From Anoxybacteroides rupiense (GTDB taxonomy: Bacteria > Bacillota > Bacilli > Bacillales > Anoxybacillaceae): a stretch of 64,000 bases of DNA. Position numbers and translations under genes: made by a program. Below the pieces are notes generated by a model. It saw only the letters and a program-made list of their open reading frames with translations, had not been told where the DNA came from and made no database searches. The stretch spans positions 1-64,000 of the forward strand of contig NZ_JACIDF010000003.1 in assembly GCF_014196195.1 (NCBI RefSeq), read 5' to 3'. Positions 46,770-56,322 of this stretch are shown in pieces. Position 1 is the stretch's first letter. Every line of letters begins with the position of its first letter.

Positions 46770-47978
46770 ATGTCAGCCAAACGCCGTTTATTCACTTCTG
46801 AATCTGTTACAGAAGGCCATCCTGATAAAATTTGCGACCAAATTTCCGACGCGATTTTAGATGCGATTTTAGCAAAAGATCCAAATGCCCGCGTAGCATG
46901 CGAAACAAGCGTAACAACGGGTCTTGTATTAGTGAGCGGAGAAATTACGACATCCACATATGTGGATATTCCGAAAATCGTTCGCGATACGGTTCGCGAA
47001 ATTGGTTATACTCGTGCGAAATTTGGCTTTGATGCTGATACATGCGCAGTATTGACATCGATCGACGAGCAATCACCTGATATTGCCATGGGTGTTGACC
47101 AGGCATTAGAGGCGCGTGAAGGTCAGATGACTGACGAAGAAATCGAAGCGATTGGCGCGGGCGACCAAGGATTGATGTTTGGATTTGCTTGCAATGAAAC
47201 AAAAGAGCTTATGCCTCTGCCGATTTCGCTGGCGCACAAATTAGCTCGCCGTCTCTCAGAAGTGCGCAAAGAAGATATTTTGCCGTATTTGCGTCCAGAT
47301 GGCAAAACGCAAGTAACAGTGGAATACGATGAAAATGGCAAGCCGGTACGCATCGACACGATTGTTGTTTCGACACAGCATCATCCAGAAATTACGCAGG
47401 AGCAAATCGTGCGCAATATTAAAGAACATGTGATTCAACCAGTTGTTCCAGCGGAATTAATCGACGAAAATACAAAATACTTTATCAATCCAACAGGTCG
47501 TTTTGTGATCGGCGGTCCACAGGGAGACGCTGGATTAACAGGCCGTAAAATCATTGTTGACACATATGGAGGCTATGCTCGCCACGGCGGTGGCGCGTTT
47601 TCAGGAAAAGATCCGACAAAGGTTGACCGTTCGGCAGCCTATGCTGCGCGTTATGTCGCTAAAAATATTGTCGCTGCTGGCCTTGCTGAAAAATGCGAAG
47701 TGCAGCTAGCCTATGCAATCGGCGTGGCAAAACCAGTGTCCATCGCCATTGATACATTTGGCACAGGAAAGGTATCTGAAGACATTTTAATTGAAGTGGT
47801 GCGCAATAACTTTGATCTTCGTCCTGCTGGCATTATTAAAATGCTTGATTTGCGCCGTCCGATTTACAAACAAACGGCGGCCTATGGTCACTTTGGCCGC
47901 GCGGATGTGGATCTTCCATGGGAGCGCACAGACAAAGCGGAAGCGTTAAAAGAGCAGGCTCTTGCATTGGCCAAGTGA
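46770..47978 (+). CDS. metK: S-adenosylmethionine synthetase
   Basis: 402 residues. Makes SAM from methionine and [22 protein letters not shown], the signature [12 protein letters not shown] and the P-loop-like [20 protein letters not shown] are present. The start at 46770 follows AAGAGGAGG. Regulated by the S-box upstream. Works in the same cycle as luxS here. Confidence 0.97.
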   Translation: MSAKRRLFTSESVTEGHPDKICDQISDAILDAILAKDPNARVACETSVTTGLVLVSGEITTSTYVDIPKIVRDTVREIGYTRAKFGFDADTCAVLTSIDEQSPDIAMGVDQALEAREGQMTDEEIEAIGAGDQGLMFGFACNETKELMPLPISLAHKLARRLSEVRKEDILPYLRPDGKTQVTVEYDENGKPVRIDTIVVSTQHHPEITQEQIVRNIKEHVIQPVVPAELIDENTKYFINPTGRFVIGGPQGDAGLTGRKIIVDTYGGYARHGGGAFSGKDPTKVDRSAAYAARYVAKNIVAAGLAEKCEVQLAYAIGVAKPVSIAIDTFGTGKVSEDILIEVVRNNFDLRPAGIIKMLDLRRPIYKQTAAYGHFGRADVDLPWERTDKAEALKEQALALAK

Positions 47979-47989
47979 TAAGGCATCAA

Positions 47990-48025
47990 AAGAGAGTTAC
48001 ATGAATATGTAGCTCTCTTTCTCTT
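47990..48025 (+). terminator. metK terminator
   Basis: AAAGAGAGTTACAT / ATGTAGCTCTCTTT, then CTCTTTTC. Confidence 0.75.
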
Positions 48026-48163
48026 TTCTGTTTGATTTGCAACGAATGTTGATAAGGTTCGACTAATTTATTGTAATCAATGGTTAAAATAAATGTAACG
48101 TTCCAAATGTCCAAATCTGTGGTATAATTTTCGAGTTGAATATAAAGAAGTAGGTGAAACGGC

Positions 48164-50062
48164 ATGTGCGGTTTTATAGGTTGTGTCCATGATCATCCAA
48201 AAACACTTGATGAACAATGGAAAAAAACGTTTGAAGAAATGAATGACATGATTACTCATCGCGGTCCTGACGATGATGGATATTTTTTTGATGAACATGT
48301 TCATTTCGGCTTTAGACGTCTCAGCATTATCGATTTAGAAGCTGGTCATCAGCCGTTATCGTATGAAAACGAAAAATATTGGATTATTTTTAACGGTGAA
48401 ATTTACAACTATATTGAACTGCGTGATGAATTATTGCAAAAAGGATATCCATTTGCGACCCACTCCGATACAGAAGTCATTATTGCTTTATATAGCCATG
48501 AAAAAGAAAAAGCGGTCGAAAAGCTGCGCGGCATGTTTGCCTTTGTCATTTGGGACAAGGAAGAAAAAGCGGTTTTTGCCGCTCGGGATCCTTTTGGAAT
48601 CAAGCCATTCTTCTATATGGAAGAGGAAGACCGCACCTTTTTTGCATCGGAGAAAAAAAGCATTTTGCATGCGATAGAAAATGATTTACTTGACTATGAA
48701 GCATTGCAGCACTACTTAACATTTCAATATGTCCCTGAACCGATGACGATGTCTGCCGGAATCCGCAAGCTGGAGCCTGGCCACTATATCCAAAAGAAAA
48801 TTGGCGAACCATTGACGATCCATCGCTATTGGAAAGCGAACTTTCAGCCCGTTGTTCAATCTGAAGATGAGCTTGTAAAAGAAATTCGCGAAGTATTATT
48901 TGATTCGGTGAAGGTGCATATGCGCAGCGATGTGCCTGTCGGATCATTTTTATCAGGAGGAATTGATTCATCGCTTATTGCTTCGATTGCCAAGCAATTT
49001 CATCCCAACATTAAGACGTTTTCTGTTGGCTTTGAGCGTGAAGGATTCAGCGAGATTGACGTAGCGAAGGAAACGGCGGAAAAACTGGGAGTCGAAAATA
49101 TTAGCTATGTCATCTCTCCTCAAGAATATATGGATGAACTTCCAAAAATTATGTGGCATATGGACGATCCGCTTGCTGATCCGGCGGCTGTTCCGCTTTA
49201 TTTCGTTGCTCGCGAGGCAAGAAAGCACGTAACCGTTGTCCTTTCAGGAGAAGGGGCTGACGAGTTATTTGGCGGCTACAATATTTACCGTGAGCCGCAA
49301 TCGCTGGAGGTTTTTGAACGAATGCCTCAGGCGGCGAAGTCAGCATTGCGAATGATTGCCCGCATTCTTCCTGATGGAGTAAAAGGGAAAAGCTTTATTG
49401 AACGCGGTTTAACACCGATGGAGGAACGATATATCGGCAATGCGAAAATGTACAGTGAAGCAGAAAAGCAAAGCTTGCTGAAAAGTTATCGTAGTGGACT
49501 GGAGTATACGAATATTACGGCTTCTCTTTATCAGGAAACGCCGGATTATCCGCCTGTCAATCGGATGCAGTATGTCGATATCCATACATGGCTTCGCGGA
49601 GACATTTTATTAAAAGCGGATAAAATGACAATGGCGCATTCGCTGGAGCTGCGTGTTCCATTTTTAGATAAAGCGGTGTTTGCGGTAGCAGCCAAAATCG
49701 CTCCTGAATGGAAAACGGCGCAGCAGACAACGAAGTATATTTTGCGAAAAGCAGCAGAAGGTATTGTTCCTGACCACGTTTTACACCGTAAAAAACTTGG
49801 GTTCCCAGTTCCGATTCGCCATTGGTTGAAAAATGAAATGCATGATTGGGCGAAAAATTTAATTAAAGAGAGCGATACGGATTATTTATTCCATAAAAAT
49901 CAGCTGTATCGTCTTCTTGATGAGCACTGTGCAGGAAAAGCAGACAATAGCCGAAAGCTTTGGACTGTGTTTGCCTTTTTAATTTGGCATCAGGTTTATG
50001 TTGAAAAAAAGTATGATTTTTCCTATTTATATAAAAAAGACAAACAACCATTATCAATCTAA
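48164..50062 (+). CDS. asnB: asparagine synthase (glutamine-hydrolysing)
   Basis: 632 residues. Class II amidotransferase: catalytic Cys directly after Met (MCGFIGCVHD), THRGPDD and RLSIIDLEAGHQPL in the glutaminase half; the synthetase half carries SFLSGGIDSSLIASIAKQ (PP-loop) and VLSGEGADELFGGY. AGGTG before the ATG. No T-box is visible in the 130-base leader. Stop codon overlaps that of the converging gene. Confidence 0.96.
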   Translation: MCGFIGCVHDHPKTLDEQWKKTFEEMNDMITHRGPDDDGYFFDEHVHFGFRRLSIIDLEAGHQPLSYENEKYWIIFNGEIYNYIELRDELLQKGYPFATHSDTEVIIALYSHEKEKAVEKLRGMFAFVIWDKEEKAVFAARDPFGIKPFFYMEEEDRTFFASEKKSILHAIENDLLDYEALQHYLTFQYVPEPMTMSAGIRKLEPGHYIQKKIGEPLTIHRYWKANFQPVVQSEDELVKEIREVLFDSVKVHMRSDVPVGSFLSGGIDSSLIASIAKQFHPNIKTFSVGFEREGFSEIDVAKETAEKLGVENISYVISPQEYMDELPKIMWHMDDPLADPAAVPLYFVAREARKHVTVVLSGEGADELFGGYNIYREPQSLEVFERMPQAAKSALRMIARILPDGVKGKSFIERGLTPMEERYIGNAKMYSEAEKQSLLKSYRSGLEYTNITASLYQETPDYPPVNRMQYVDIHTWLRGDILLKADKMTMAHSLELRVPFLDKAVFAVAAKIAPEWKTAQQTTKYILRKAAEGIVPDHVLHRKKLGFPVPIRHWLKNEMHDWAKNLIKESDTDYLFHKNQLYRLLDEHCAGKADNSRKLWTVFAFLIWHQVYVEKKYDFSYLYKKDKQPLSI

Positions 50063-50910
50063 TCCGATTGATAAGTGATTGCTTGTCTTCCCATTTGCAC
50101 CCAAGCATCTAAAAACTCGGCTTTGGGTGCTTTTTGATTTTTTGTCTTTTTCAGCGGGTCGTTAAAATAAATATAGTCCTTATCATATCCAGTAATCACA
50201 ACAGAATGCTCGTAGTAGGTGATTTGAATAGGGCCGCTTGGAGTATCCCACTCGCGGAAGGCGGAGGCTGGGAGCTTTTTGAATGTGCTGTTTGTAATGA
50301 TCCAAATGGGCGAGCCTTGAGAAAGATATTTTTGCAGCTCACTAAAATCGCTGCCGGTTAAATTGACAATTCGATGCGGCAAATATTTCTTGGCGAGCTG
50401 TTCAATTGGTTCGTGATATACCCCCAGTCCCGGAGTAGTTAGAGAATACATATCGCCGACAAATCCATCATGCGGATTTCCAAAGTATACTTTGCCATTT
50501 CGCCGTTGAAACGGAGTCGGGTCCTTTTTTACTTGCTTTGCCAAGGTGATCTTGTCGACTTTCACTCCAGCGTCTTGCAGAAGCATAGCGAGACTAGTTA
50601 CTTCACAGCCGCGCGGCAGCTCAGGAAGCTGAGAGATCAGCGGGACATCGAGCAAAACGAAAGGTTTGATGTCCTCTTCAATAAAAGTGGAAACGACCCG
50701 GCGCAAGCTCGCTTCCTCTTTCATGAAATCCAGTTGTTTCCAACGATTAATCGCCGCTTTAAATTCATGCTGACGAAGCATCACCAATGCTAGCATGGCC
50801 AGGCAAAAGGCGACAACAATCATTTTCCAGCCCGTTCTTAGCAAATAAATCGTAATGGCTCCAAGTAAAAGAACGATGAGCGCAAGCAATAAAATAAGAC
50901 TAGACGACAT
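50059..50910 (-). CDS. C39-family cysteine peptidase, membrane-anchored
   Basis: 283 residues. Two N-terminal membrane helices (SSLILLLALIVLLLGAITIY; WKMIVVAFCLAMLALVML), then a C39-like papain fold outside: catalytic Cys in LPELPRGCEVTSLAMLLQ, His in YEHSVVITGYDKDYIYFNDP with the following Asn/Asp. It resembles YvpB-type proteins. No bacteriocin precursor or ABC exporter is nearby, so it is not a leader peptidase of such a system. The start at 50910 follows GGGAGAA. Confidence 0.85.
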   Translation of the reverse strand: MSSSLILLLALIVLLLGAITIYLLRTGWKMIVVAFCLAMLALVMLRQHEFKAAINRWKQLDFMKEEASLRRVVSTFIEEDIKPFVLLDVPLISQLPELPRGCEVTSLAMLLQDAGVKVDKITLAKQVKKDPTPFQRRNGKVYFGNPHDGFVGDMYSLTTPGLGVYHEPIEQLAKKYLPHRIVNLTGSDFSELQKYLSQGSPIWIITNSTFKKLPASAFREWDTPSGPIQITYYEHSVVITGYDKDYIYFNDPLKKTKNQKAPKAEFLDAWVQMGRQAITYQSD

Positions 50911-51037
50911 GCTGTTTTCTCCCTTGTTTTCAAAATTCATACCCTATCATATCATATTCTCAGTGAAAAAAAGGAGAATTTTTAAGCGAAGCGAAAAGAT
51001 GATGATCGGGTCTTTTGAAAATAGTGAATCATCCCTA

Positions 51038-51571
51038 TCAGTCAGAAGATTCTTTCGCGCGAAGCTGCAGCGATTTGTAGTATTGGCCTTTTTCCACATA
51101 TTCGCGGCGGATGCGGCTCATTTCTTTTTCATCCTCTTCTGTCAGCTCGCGAATCACTTTAGCAGGACGCCCAAACGCCAACGTTCGCGGCGGAATTTTT
51201 TTGCCTTGCGGGACAAGGCTGCCTGCACCGATAAATGCCCCTTCACCAATTTCGGCTCCATCCAAAATAATAGAGCCCATGCCAATTAACGCATTTTTAC
51301 GAATGATCGCGCTATGCAAAATGACTTGATGTCCGACGGTGACGTCATCTTCAATAATGAGCGGATTATTTGGACTTTGATGCAAAATCGAGTTATCTTG
51401 AATATTGACGCGATTGCCGATTTTTGTCGGAGCGACATCGCCTCGGATGACCGTATTAAACCAGATGCTTGTTTCTTCACCGATGATCACATCGCCGGTA
51501 ATCGTTACATAATCGGCGATAAACGCTGATTCTGCAATTTGCGGATGCTTATCTTTATACGGATAAATCAT
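51038..51571 (-). CDS. ytoA: gamma-carbonic anhydrase family protein (YtoA-like)
   Basis: 177 residues: left-handed beta-helix of hexapeptide repeats (VTITGDVIIGEETSIWFNTVIRGD), with three His in QDNSILHQS and VTVGHQVILHSA at the positions of the gamma-CA zinc ligands. Whether it hydrates CO2 is not proven for this subgroup. AAAGGAAG precedes the ATG at 51571. It lies 6.5 kb from dabBA. Confidence 0.88.
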   Translation of the reverse strand: MIYPYKDKHPQIAESAFIADYVTITGDVIIGEETSIWFNTVIRGDVAPTKIGNRVNIQDNSILHQSPNNPLIIEDDVTVGHQVILHSAIIRKNALIGMGSIILDGAEIGEGAFIGAGSLVPQGKKIPPRTLAFGRPAKVIRELTEEDEKEMSRIRREYVEKGQYYKSLQLRAKESSD

Positions 51572-51662
51572 GGACTTCTTCCTTTCTTCTGATGAAGGTA
51601 TGTATTTACTATAAGTGTACAAACTTTTTTTATATTCGTAAATGCGAAAGGGGGATTTTGGC

Positions 51663-52460
51663 ATGTGGAAATGGGAAGCAGAGCAGGCAAAATCGGTGGT
51701 GGTTATCGTTCACGGTGCGGCTGAGCATCATGGCCGCTATAAATGGCTGATCGAGATGTTCCGTTTACATGGCTTTCACGTAGTGATGGGTGACCTCCCA
51801 GGACAGGGAACCACGACGAGAAGGAAAAGAGGGCATATTGGATCATTTGATGAGTATATCAATGAAGTCGCAGACTGGATTAAGGCCGCCCAAGCTTTTC
51901 AGTTGCCGATTTTTTTGCTTGGGCATAGCATGGGGGGACTTGTGGTCATCCGTGCTTTGCAGGAGAAACGCTTGCCCGTCAAAGGCGCGATTTTATCTTC
52001 ACCTTGCTTAGGGTTAGTCACTTATCCGTCTAAAGGCTTGGATCTATTATCGAAGGTATTAAACCATATCGCTCCTTCCATGCTGTTTGACTCAGGACTG
52101 TCAGTAGAAGCAGCGACAAGAAATGAAGAAGTACGCGAGATGGATAAAAATGATTCCCTCTATGTCACGAAGGTATCTGTTCGCTGGTATCGTGAATTAG
52201 TGAAAGCGATGCAAATGGCCTCTCGCAAAATTCATAAAATTTCCGATATTCCATTGTTGCTCATGCAGGGCGGAAACGATAAAATTGTGGATAAAGTAGT
52301 TGTAAAAGAATGGTTTGACAAATTGCCAGTATCAGAAAAGGTGTATAAGGAATGGAATTTACTATATCACGAAATTTTTAATGAACCGGAGCGTGAAGCG
52401 GTCTTTTTATACGCAAAGGCATTTTTAGAAACGCAGCTGCAGCTGCAAAAAACATTGTAA
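51663..52460 (+). CDS. ytpA: alpha/beta hydrolase, YtpA/PldB type
   Basis: 265 residues, lysophospholipase-like. HGAAEHHGRYKWL, GQGTTTRRKRGHIGSF, nucleophile in LLGHSMGGLVVIRAL, Asp in QGGNDKIVD, His in YHEIFNEPER. In B. subtilis the ytpAB pair is linked to the phospholipid antibiotic bacilysocin. The start at 51663 follows AAAGGGGG. The ytpB homologue follows after 16 bases. Confidence 0.9.
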   Translation: MWKWEAEQAKSVVVIVHGAAEHHGRYKWLIEMFRLHGFHVVMGDLPGQGTTTRRKRGHIGSFDEYINEVADWIKAAQAFQLPIFLLGHSMGGLVVIRALQEKRLPVKGAILSSPCLGLVTYPSKGLDLLSKVLNHIAPSMLFDSGLSVEAATRNEEVREMDKNDSLYVTKVSVRWYRELVKAMQMASRKIHKISDIPLLLMQGGNDKIVDKVVVKEWFDKLPVSEKVYKEWNLLYHEIFNEPEREAVFLYAKAFLETQLQLQKTL

Positions 52461-52476
52461 ACGGCATGAGGTTGGG

Positions 52477-53553
52477 GTGAGCTTGTTGAGTATTCCGAAG
52501 CATCCAGTTTCTTTAATGAGGAGAGTTTATCGCGATGTATTTCCTGTCGTACACCGCGAATTAGCATATTGGAAGCGAAAAGCCGAGGCAATTCCTGATC
52601 CGGAGCTGCGAAGGCAAGCGCTGGCCAGTATTGAAACGAAAACCTTTCATTGTGAGGGAGGTTCTATTTTAGCGTTATTGGCTGAAGAGGATATAGCGCC
52701 CTGTATCCGTTTTATTGTAGCTTACCAAACCATTAGCGATTATCTTGATAATTTATGTGACCGCAGCACATCGCTTGACCCGCTTGATTTTCAAACATTG
52801 CATGCTTCGATGCCAGATGCGCTGCGGACTGACGCGATTCCTTTCAATTATTATCGCCATCGCAATGAACAAAATGATGGCGGCTACCTTTGGGAGCTTG
52901 TTCATACCTGCCAAAATGTGCTGAAACAAGTGAAGCATTATCACATTATTGCTCCATTTTTGCAGGAGCTGGCAGGCTATTATTGCAATTTGCAAGTACA
53001 TAAGCATGTGAAGCAAGAAGAACGGGTACCGCGCCTTGAACGGTGGTTTGAAGAGCATAAACATCATCTTCCACCGATGGAGTGGTATGAATTTTCCGCT
53101 TGTTCCGGTTCGACTCTTGGAATTTTTTGCCTAGTTGCCTACGCATTTACCGATTCGTTTAACGATGAGATGGCTTTGCGCGTCCGTAACGGTTATTTTC
53201 CTTATATTCAGGGACTGCACATTTTGCTTGATTATTTTATTGATCAAGAAGAGGACCGTAACGGCGGAGATCTGAATTTTTGCTTTTATTATCCGAATGA
53301 CGCGGCTTTATTTGAACGGCTTTGTCATTTTATCGAGGAGGCGGATCGCCATGTGGAGGAGCTGCCGCATGGAGCTTTTCATCGTTTGATTCACCGCGGG
53401 TTACTAGGTCTGTATTTATCAGATGGAAAGGTGAATGAACAGCGCGAAGTACAAAGATTGGCTAAGCGTTTGATCCGTTGCGGCGGAGCTATTTCTCACT
53501 TTTTTTATTGGAATGGACGCATGTATCGAGCATGGCAGAAATGGACAAAGTAA
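52477..53553 (+). CDS. ytpB: tetraprenyl-beta-curcumene synthase family (YtpB)
   Basis: 358 residues, DUF2600. In B. subtilis YtpB makes C35 sesquarterpenes from heptaprenyl diphosphate. The Asp-rich region TISDYLDNLCDRS and DYFIDQEEDRNGGDLNF are visible, as expected for a large prenyl substrate with Mg. The start is uncertain among GTG 52477 and TTG 52483/52486. Operon with ytpA. Confidence 0.88.
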   Translation: MSLLSIPKHPVSLMRRVYRDVFPVVHRELAYWKRKAEAIPDPELRRQALASIETKTFHCEGGSILALLAEEDIAPCIRFIVAYQTISDYLDNLCDRSTSLDPLDFQTLHASMPDALRTDAIPFNYYRHRNEQNDGGYLWELVHTCQNVLKQVKHYHIIAPFLQELAGYYCNLQVHKHVKQEERVPRLERWFEEHKHHLPPMEWYEFSACSGSTLGIFCLVAYAFTDSFNDEMALRVRNGYFPYIQGLHILLDYFIDQEEDRNGGDLNFCFYYPNDAALFERLCHFIEEADRHVEELPHGAFHRLIHRGLLGLYLSDGKVNEQREVQRLAKRLIRCGGAISHFFYWNGRMYRAWQKWTK

Positions 53554-53584
53554 AGGGCTGTCCATAGCTTGGACAGCCCTTTTT
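53554..53584 (+). terminator. ytpAB terminator
   Basis: AGGGCTGTCC-atagctt-GGACAGCCCT followed by TTTT. Confidence 0.85.
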
Positions 53585-53664
53585 ATGGTAGACGAAGTCC
53601 ATTTTGAGTTGGTCTTCTATTTATTTTGAACTTCATCCATTCCGCATCAAACATTGAACAGACA

Positions 53665-53800
53665 AAGAATGAAGCTGAGCTAAGTGTGTGGATCAACCAA
53701 TAAAACGAATCGGCCTTGCTGGATTCCACGCTTTTTTTGTAGTCGGCAATCCCTTCTTAAACAAAGAACGCTTTGCGGGCAAATGGATGGGGCTGTTGCC
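53665..53800 (+). pseudogene. decayed coding remnant, copy 2
   Basis: Related to 32582-32704. In frame it reads about DQPIKRIGLAGFHAFFVVGN, then PFLNKERFAGKWMG. The shared blocks KxIG..., N-KERFAGK suggest one parent gene, perhaps a transposase; the family is not recognised. Confidence 0.45.
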
Positions 53801-53830
53801 GTTCTTGGATGATCAACGCTTGTGGGACTT

Positions 53831-54403
53831 TTATCTTTTTTCAATGGCTACAATAAATGGAGGGCTGTTGATTTGATTGATAAACTCATATCGCAATACA
53901 TGGGCCTGCTTTTGATCTAATGTTTGCACATACTTAAGCAATGCATCCCGTTCAATCGCTCCTTCGGGATGCCCGTGATAAATAACCAAAACGATGATGC
54001 CTTCCGGTGCCATGATTTGTAATAGCTGTTCGAGCGCTCGAATGGTGGAATGCGGCTTTGTTACAATTTGTTTATCACCGCCAGGCAAGTAGCCGAGATT
54101 GAAAATGGCGGCGGTGATCTGACCGTGATGGCGCTGCGGAATCTTTTCAATTAATTGGTCATGGCTCGCTTGAAACAATGTCACTTGCTCCATTACACCA
54201 TGCTCTTGTAGGCGTCCCATTGTGTTTTGAATGGCTTGTGCTTGAATATCGAAGCCAAACACATGCCCCTCTTTTCCGACACGTTCTGCTAAATATAGAG
54301 TGTCGTGGCCGTTTCCGACCGTTGCATCGACGGCGATGTCTCCTTTTTTTACCGCTAAGTCAATCAGCGAACGGGCAAACGGGAGAATGCGTGCAAGCTT
54401 CAT
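53831..54403 (-). CDS. mnmM: tRNA 5-(methyl)aminomethyl-2-thiouridine methyltransferase MnmM (YtqB)
   Basis: 190 residues, class I SAM-dependent methyltransferase (PF06962). SAM loop VDATVGNGHDTLYLA, then GFDIQAQAI and the catalytic-region FNLGYLPGGDKQIVT. B. subtilis YtqB has been identified as MnmM, which methylates the wobble uridine of tRNAs; assigned by likeness. Its ATG overlaps the ytqA stop (ATGA). Confidence 0.9.
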   Translation of the reverse strand: MKLARILPFARSLIDLAVKKGDIAVDATVGNGHDTLYLAERVGKEGHVFGFDIQAQAIQNTMGRLQEHGVMEQVTLFQASHDQLIEKIPQRHHGQITAAIFNLGYLPGGDKQIVTKPHSTIRALEQLLQIMAPEGIIVLVIYHGHPEGAIERDALLKYVQTLDQKQAHVLRYEFINQINSPPFIVAIEKR

Positions 54404-55353
54404 ATCGCTGTCCCTTCCTTTGTGCAGTATTTCCCTTGATAGCTATTGCGTTTTTTCAGTTCGGCGTCAATAGCATTTAAAACCCCCCATTTATGAACGC
54501 TCCACATCGGCCCGATCATTAAATCAATGGGACCGTCTCCAGTAATGCGATGGACGATCATTTCAGGAGGCAAAATTTCGAGCTGGTCGCAAACAAGCTG
54601 GATATATTCATCAAAAGATAAAAACTTCAGCAATCCTTTTTCATATTGCTTCACCATTGGCGTTCCTTTTAGCAAATGCAGCAAGTGAATCTTAATTCCT
54701 TGGACATCTAACTCAGCCACTGTTTTAGCTGTTTCCATCATCATATCATAATTCTCGAGCGGCAATCCGTTGATAATATGAGTGCAAACGCGAATCCCGT
54801 GCTTGCGAAGCTTCTTGACTCCTTCTACATAGCAAGAAAAATCGTGAGCCCGGTTAATAAGCAGCGCTGTTCGTTCATGGACGGTTTGCAGGCCAAGCTC
54901 GACCCATAAATACGTTCTCTCATTTAATTCTGCTAAATATTCGACGACATCATCTGGCAAACAATCGGGGCGGGTGGCAATCGATAGACCGACGACCCCG
55001 TCTAGGCCTAGCACGGTTTCATATTTTTGGCGCAGCACTTCAACAGGAGCATGTGTATTGGTGAAAGCTTGGAAGTAGGCTAAATATTTCCCTTCCTTCC
55101 ATTTAGCATGCATTTTTTCTTTAATATGATGGAATTGAGTCACTAAATCATCCGAACGATTTCCTGCGAAATCGCCAGAACCGGCTGCACTGCAAAAGGT
55201 ACATCCGCCATAAGCCACTGTGCCATCGCGATTAGGGCAATCAAAGCCTCCATCAAGTGAAACTTTGAACACTTTATGACCAAATGTTTGTCGCAGGTGA
55301 TAGTTCCATGTATGGTAGCGTTTATGGTCTGTCGTATATGGAAATGGGTTCAT
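54400..55353 (-). CDS. ytqA: radical SAM protein, TIGR01212 family (YtqA)
   Basis: 317 residues. The cluster motif is atypical: CPNRDGTVAYGGCTFC, i.e. a Cys-x11-Cys-x2-Cys arrangement characteristic of TIGR01212 proteins. Then VGLSIATRPDCLPD and THIINGLPLENYDMM. Substrate unknown; the fixed coupling to mnmM suggests an RNA-related role. The start at 55353 follows AAGGGGG. Confidence 0.9.
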   Translation of the reverse strand: MNPFPYTTDHKRYHTWNYHLRQTFGHKVFKVSLDGGFDCPNRDGTVAYGGCTFCSAAGSGDFAGNRSDDLVTQFHHIKEKMHAKWKEGKYLAYFQAFTNTHAPVEVLRQKYETVLGLDGVVGLSIATRPDCLPDDVVEYLAELNERTYLWVELGLQTVHERTALLINRAHDFSCYVEGVKKLRKHGIRVCTHIINGLPLENYDMMMETAKTVAELDVQGIKIHLLHLLKGTPMVKQYEKGLLKFLSFDEYIQLVCDQLEILPPEMIVHRITGDGPIDLMIGPMWSVHKWGVLNAIDAELKKRNSYQGKYCTKEGTAI

Positions 55354-55507
55354 GAGCATCCCCCTTTTGTTTGCATCATGTCATTTCAGCATTGTAGCAT
55401 GATTTTTATGAAAAATCGACCGTTGCCAATCATTAACGTCATAATGGAAACAAGAATCGCGCACATTAAAAGTGGAAAATGATTATTTTTCAGTTGGAGG
55501 GGACAGA

Positions 55508-55771
55508 ATGGCAACGCGGCAATCAGTTGAACAATTTTTACAGCATTGTGAGGATGTCGTTCGCTATGCGAAGGATCAATATTATCAAGCGCAAAAGCAA
55601 GAGCATTATAACGATACGGAATACACGAATGCCCAGCAAATGCTTGAAAATACAGTAAACGATTTAGCTCATTTGGCTTTAAGCTGTAATGCCCAGCAGC
55701 GTGAACAGCTGCATCGTATGCGATTGCAATTGGAGCAGCTGCAAAATGACATGATTTTGCTGGATCACTAA
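55508..55771 (+). CDS. ytzC: DUF2524 protein (YtzC-like)
   Basis: 87 residues, all-helical coiled-coil-like: SVEQFLQHCEDVVRYAKDQY...LHRMRLQLEQLQNDMILLDH. TTGGAGGGGACAG before the ATG at 55508. Function unknown. Confidence 0.8.
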   Translation: MATRQSVEQFLQHCEDVVRYAKDQYYQAQKQEHYNDTEYTNAQQMLENTVNDLAHLALSCNAQQREQLHRMRLQLEQLQNDMILLDH

Positions 55772-55790
55772 AAAAGGAGGAACCGGTAAC

Positions 55791-55946
55791 ATGAAAAAAC
55801 GTTCCAAGCAAAACAATCCCGAACAAACCACGAGACATAACGATCCCGAATTAGGAAAAGAGTTTGACCCCGTCAAACAGTCTAAAAAAGCGTATGAGCA
55901 AACGGGCGGACAGCCGCAAAAATCGAAACAGCATATTGAATCATAA
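55791..55946 (+). CDS. small hydrophilic protein, possibly sporulation-related
   Basis: 51 residues starting MKKRSKQNNPEQ, rich in Lys, Gln and Glu, with NDPELGKEFDPVKQSKKAYE and no hydrophobic segment. AAAAAGGAGGAACC is a very strong ribosome site. 19 bases after ytzC and followed by a terminator, so an operon of two. The composition recalls small acid-soluble spore proteins; that is inference. Confidence 0.72.
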   Translation: MKKRSKQNNPEQTTRHNDPELGKEFDPVKQSKKAYEQTGGQPQKSKQHIES

Positions 55947-55955
55947 GAGTTCAAG

Positions 55956-55992
55956 GAGCTTCCTATTTTTATGTATAGGCAAGCTCTTTTTT
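55956..55992 (+). terminator. terminator after the small gene
   Basis: GAGCTT-CCTAT...ATAGG-CAAGCTC with TTTTTT. Confidence 0.75.
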
Positions 55993-56322
55993 GTGGAAAG
56001 GAAGCGTTGTAAAAGCTTGAACAGAAAGGAGAAAAAATCGAGCTCCATTTTTTTAGGCATTGCCTGCACCGATGAGATGAGCGATAGAACTTGGGTGCTT
56101 CTATATTTTGTTCCCTATGTAAGCAGCCGATCGTCCGCTTTCGGCGTTTTGGCGTGGCTGAGGTAAGCACCGCTTGCCTCCTGACCATGAGTTTTGGGCC
56201 CACGAGTTTATTTCTATATCGCCGCCATGTGTATCAAAGCCGCTATTGCTTTTTGATTGCGTTAATTTTGAAAAACGAATACAATGAATTTGGAAATGGA
56301 AATCATTTTAGGAGGAACTTGT
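55993..56322. other. gap before the MFS gene
   Basis: About 330 bases; no supported gene. The yttB promoter must be here but I cannot fix it. Confidence 0.35.

Noticed and set aside
48030-48163. T-box or other leader before asnB.
   Set aside because: No AGGGTGGTACCGCGG-like sequence and too short.
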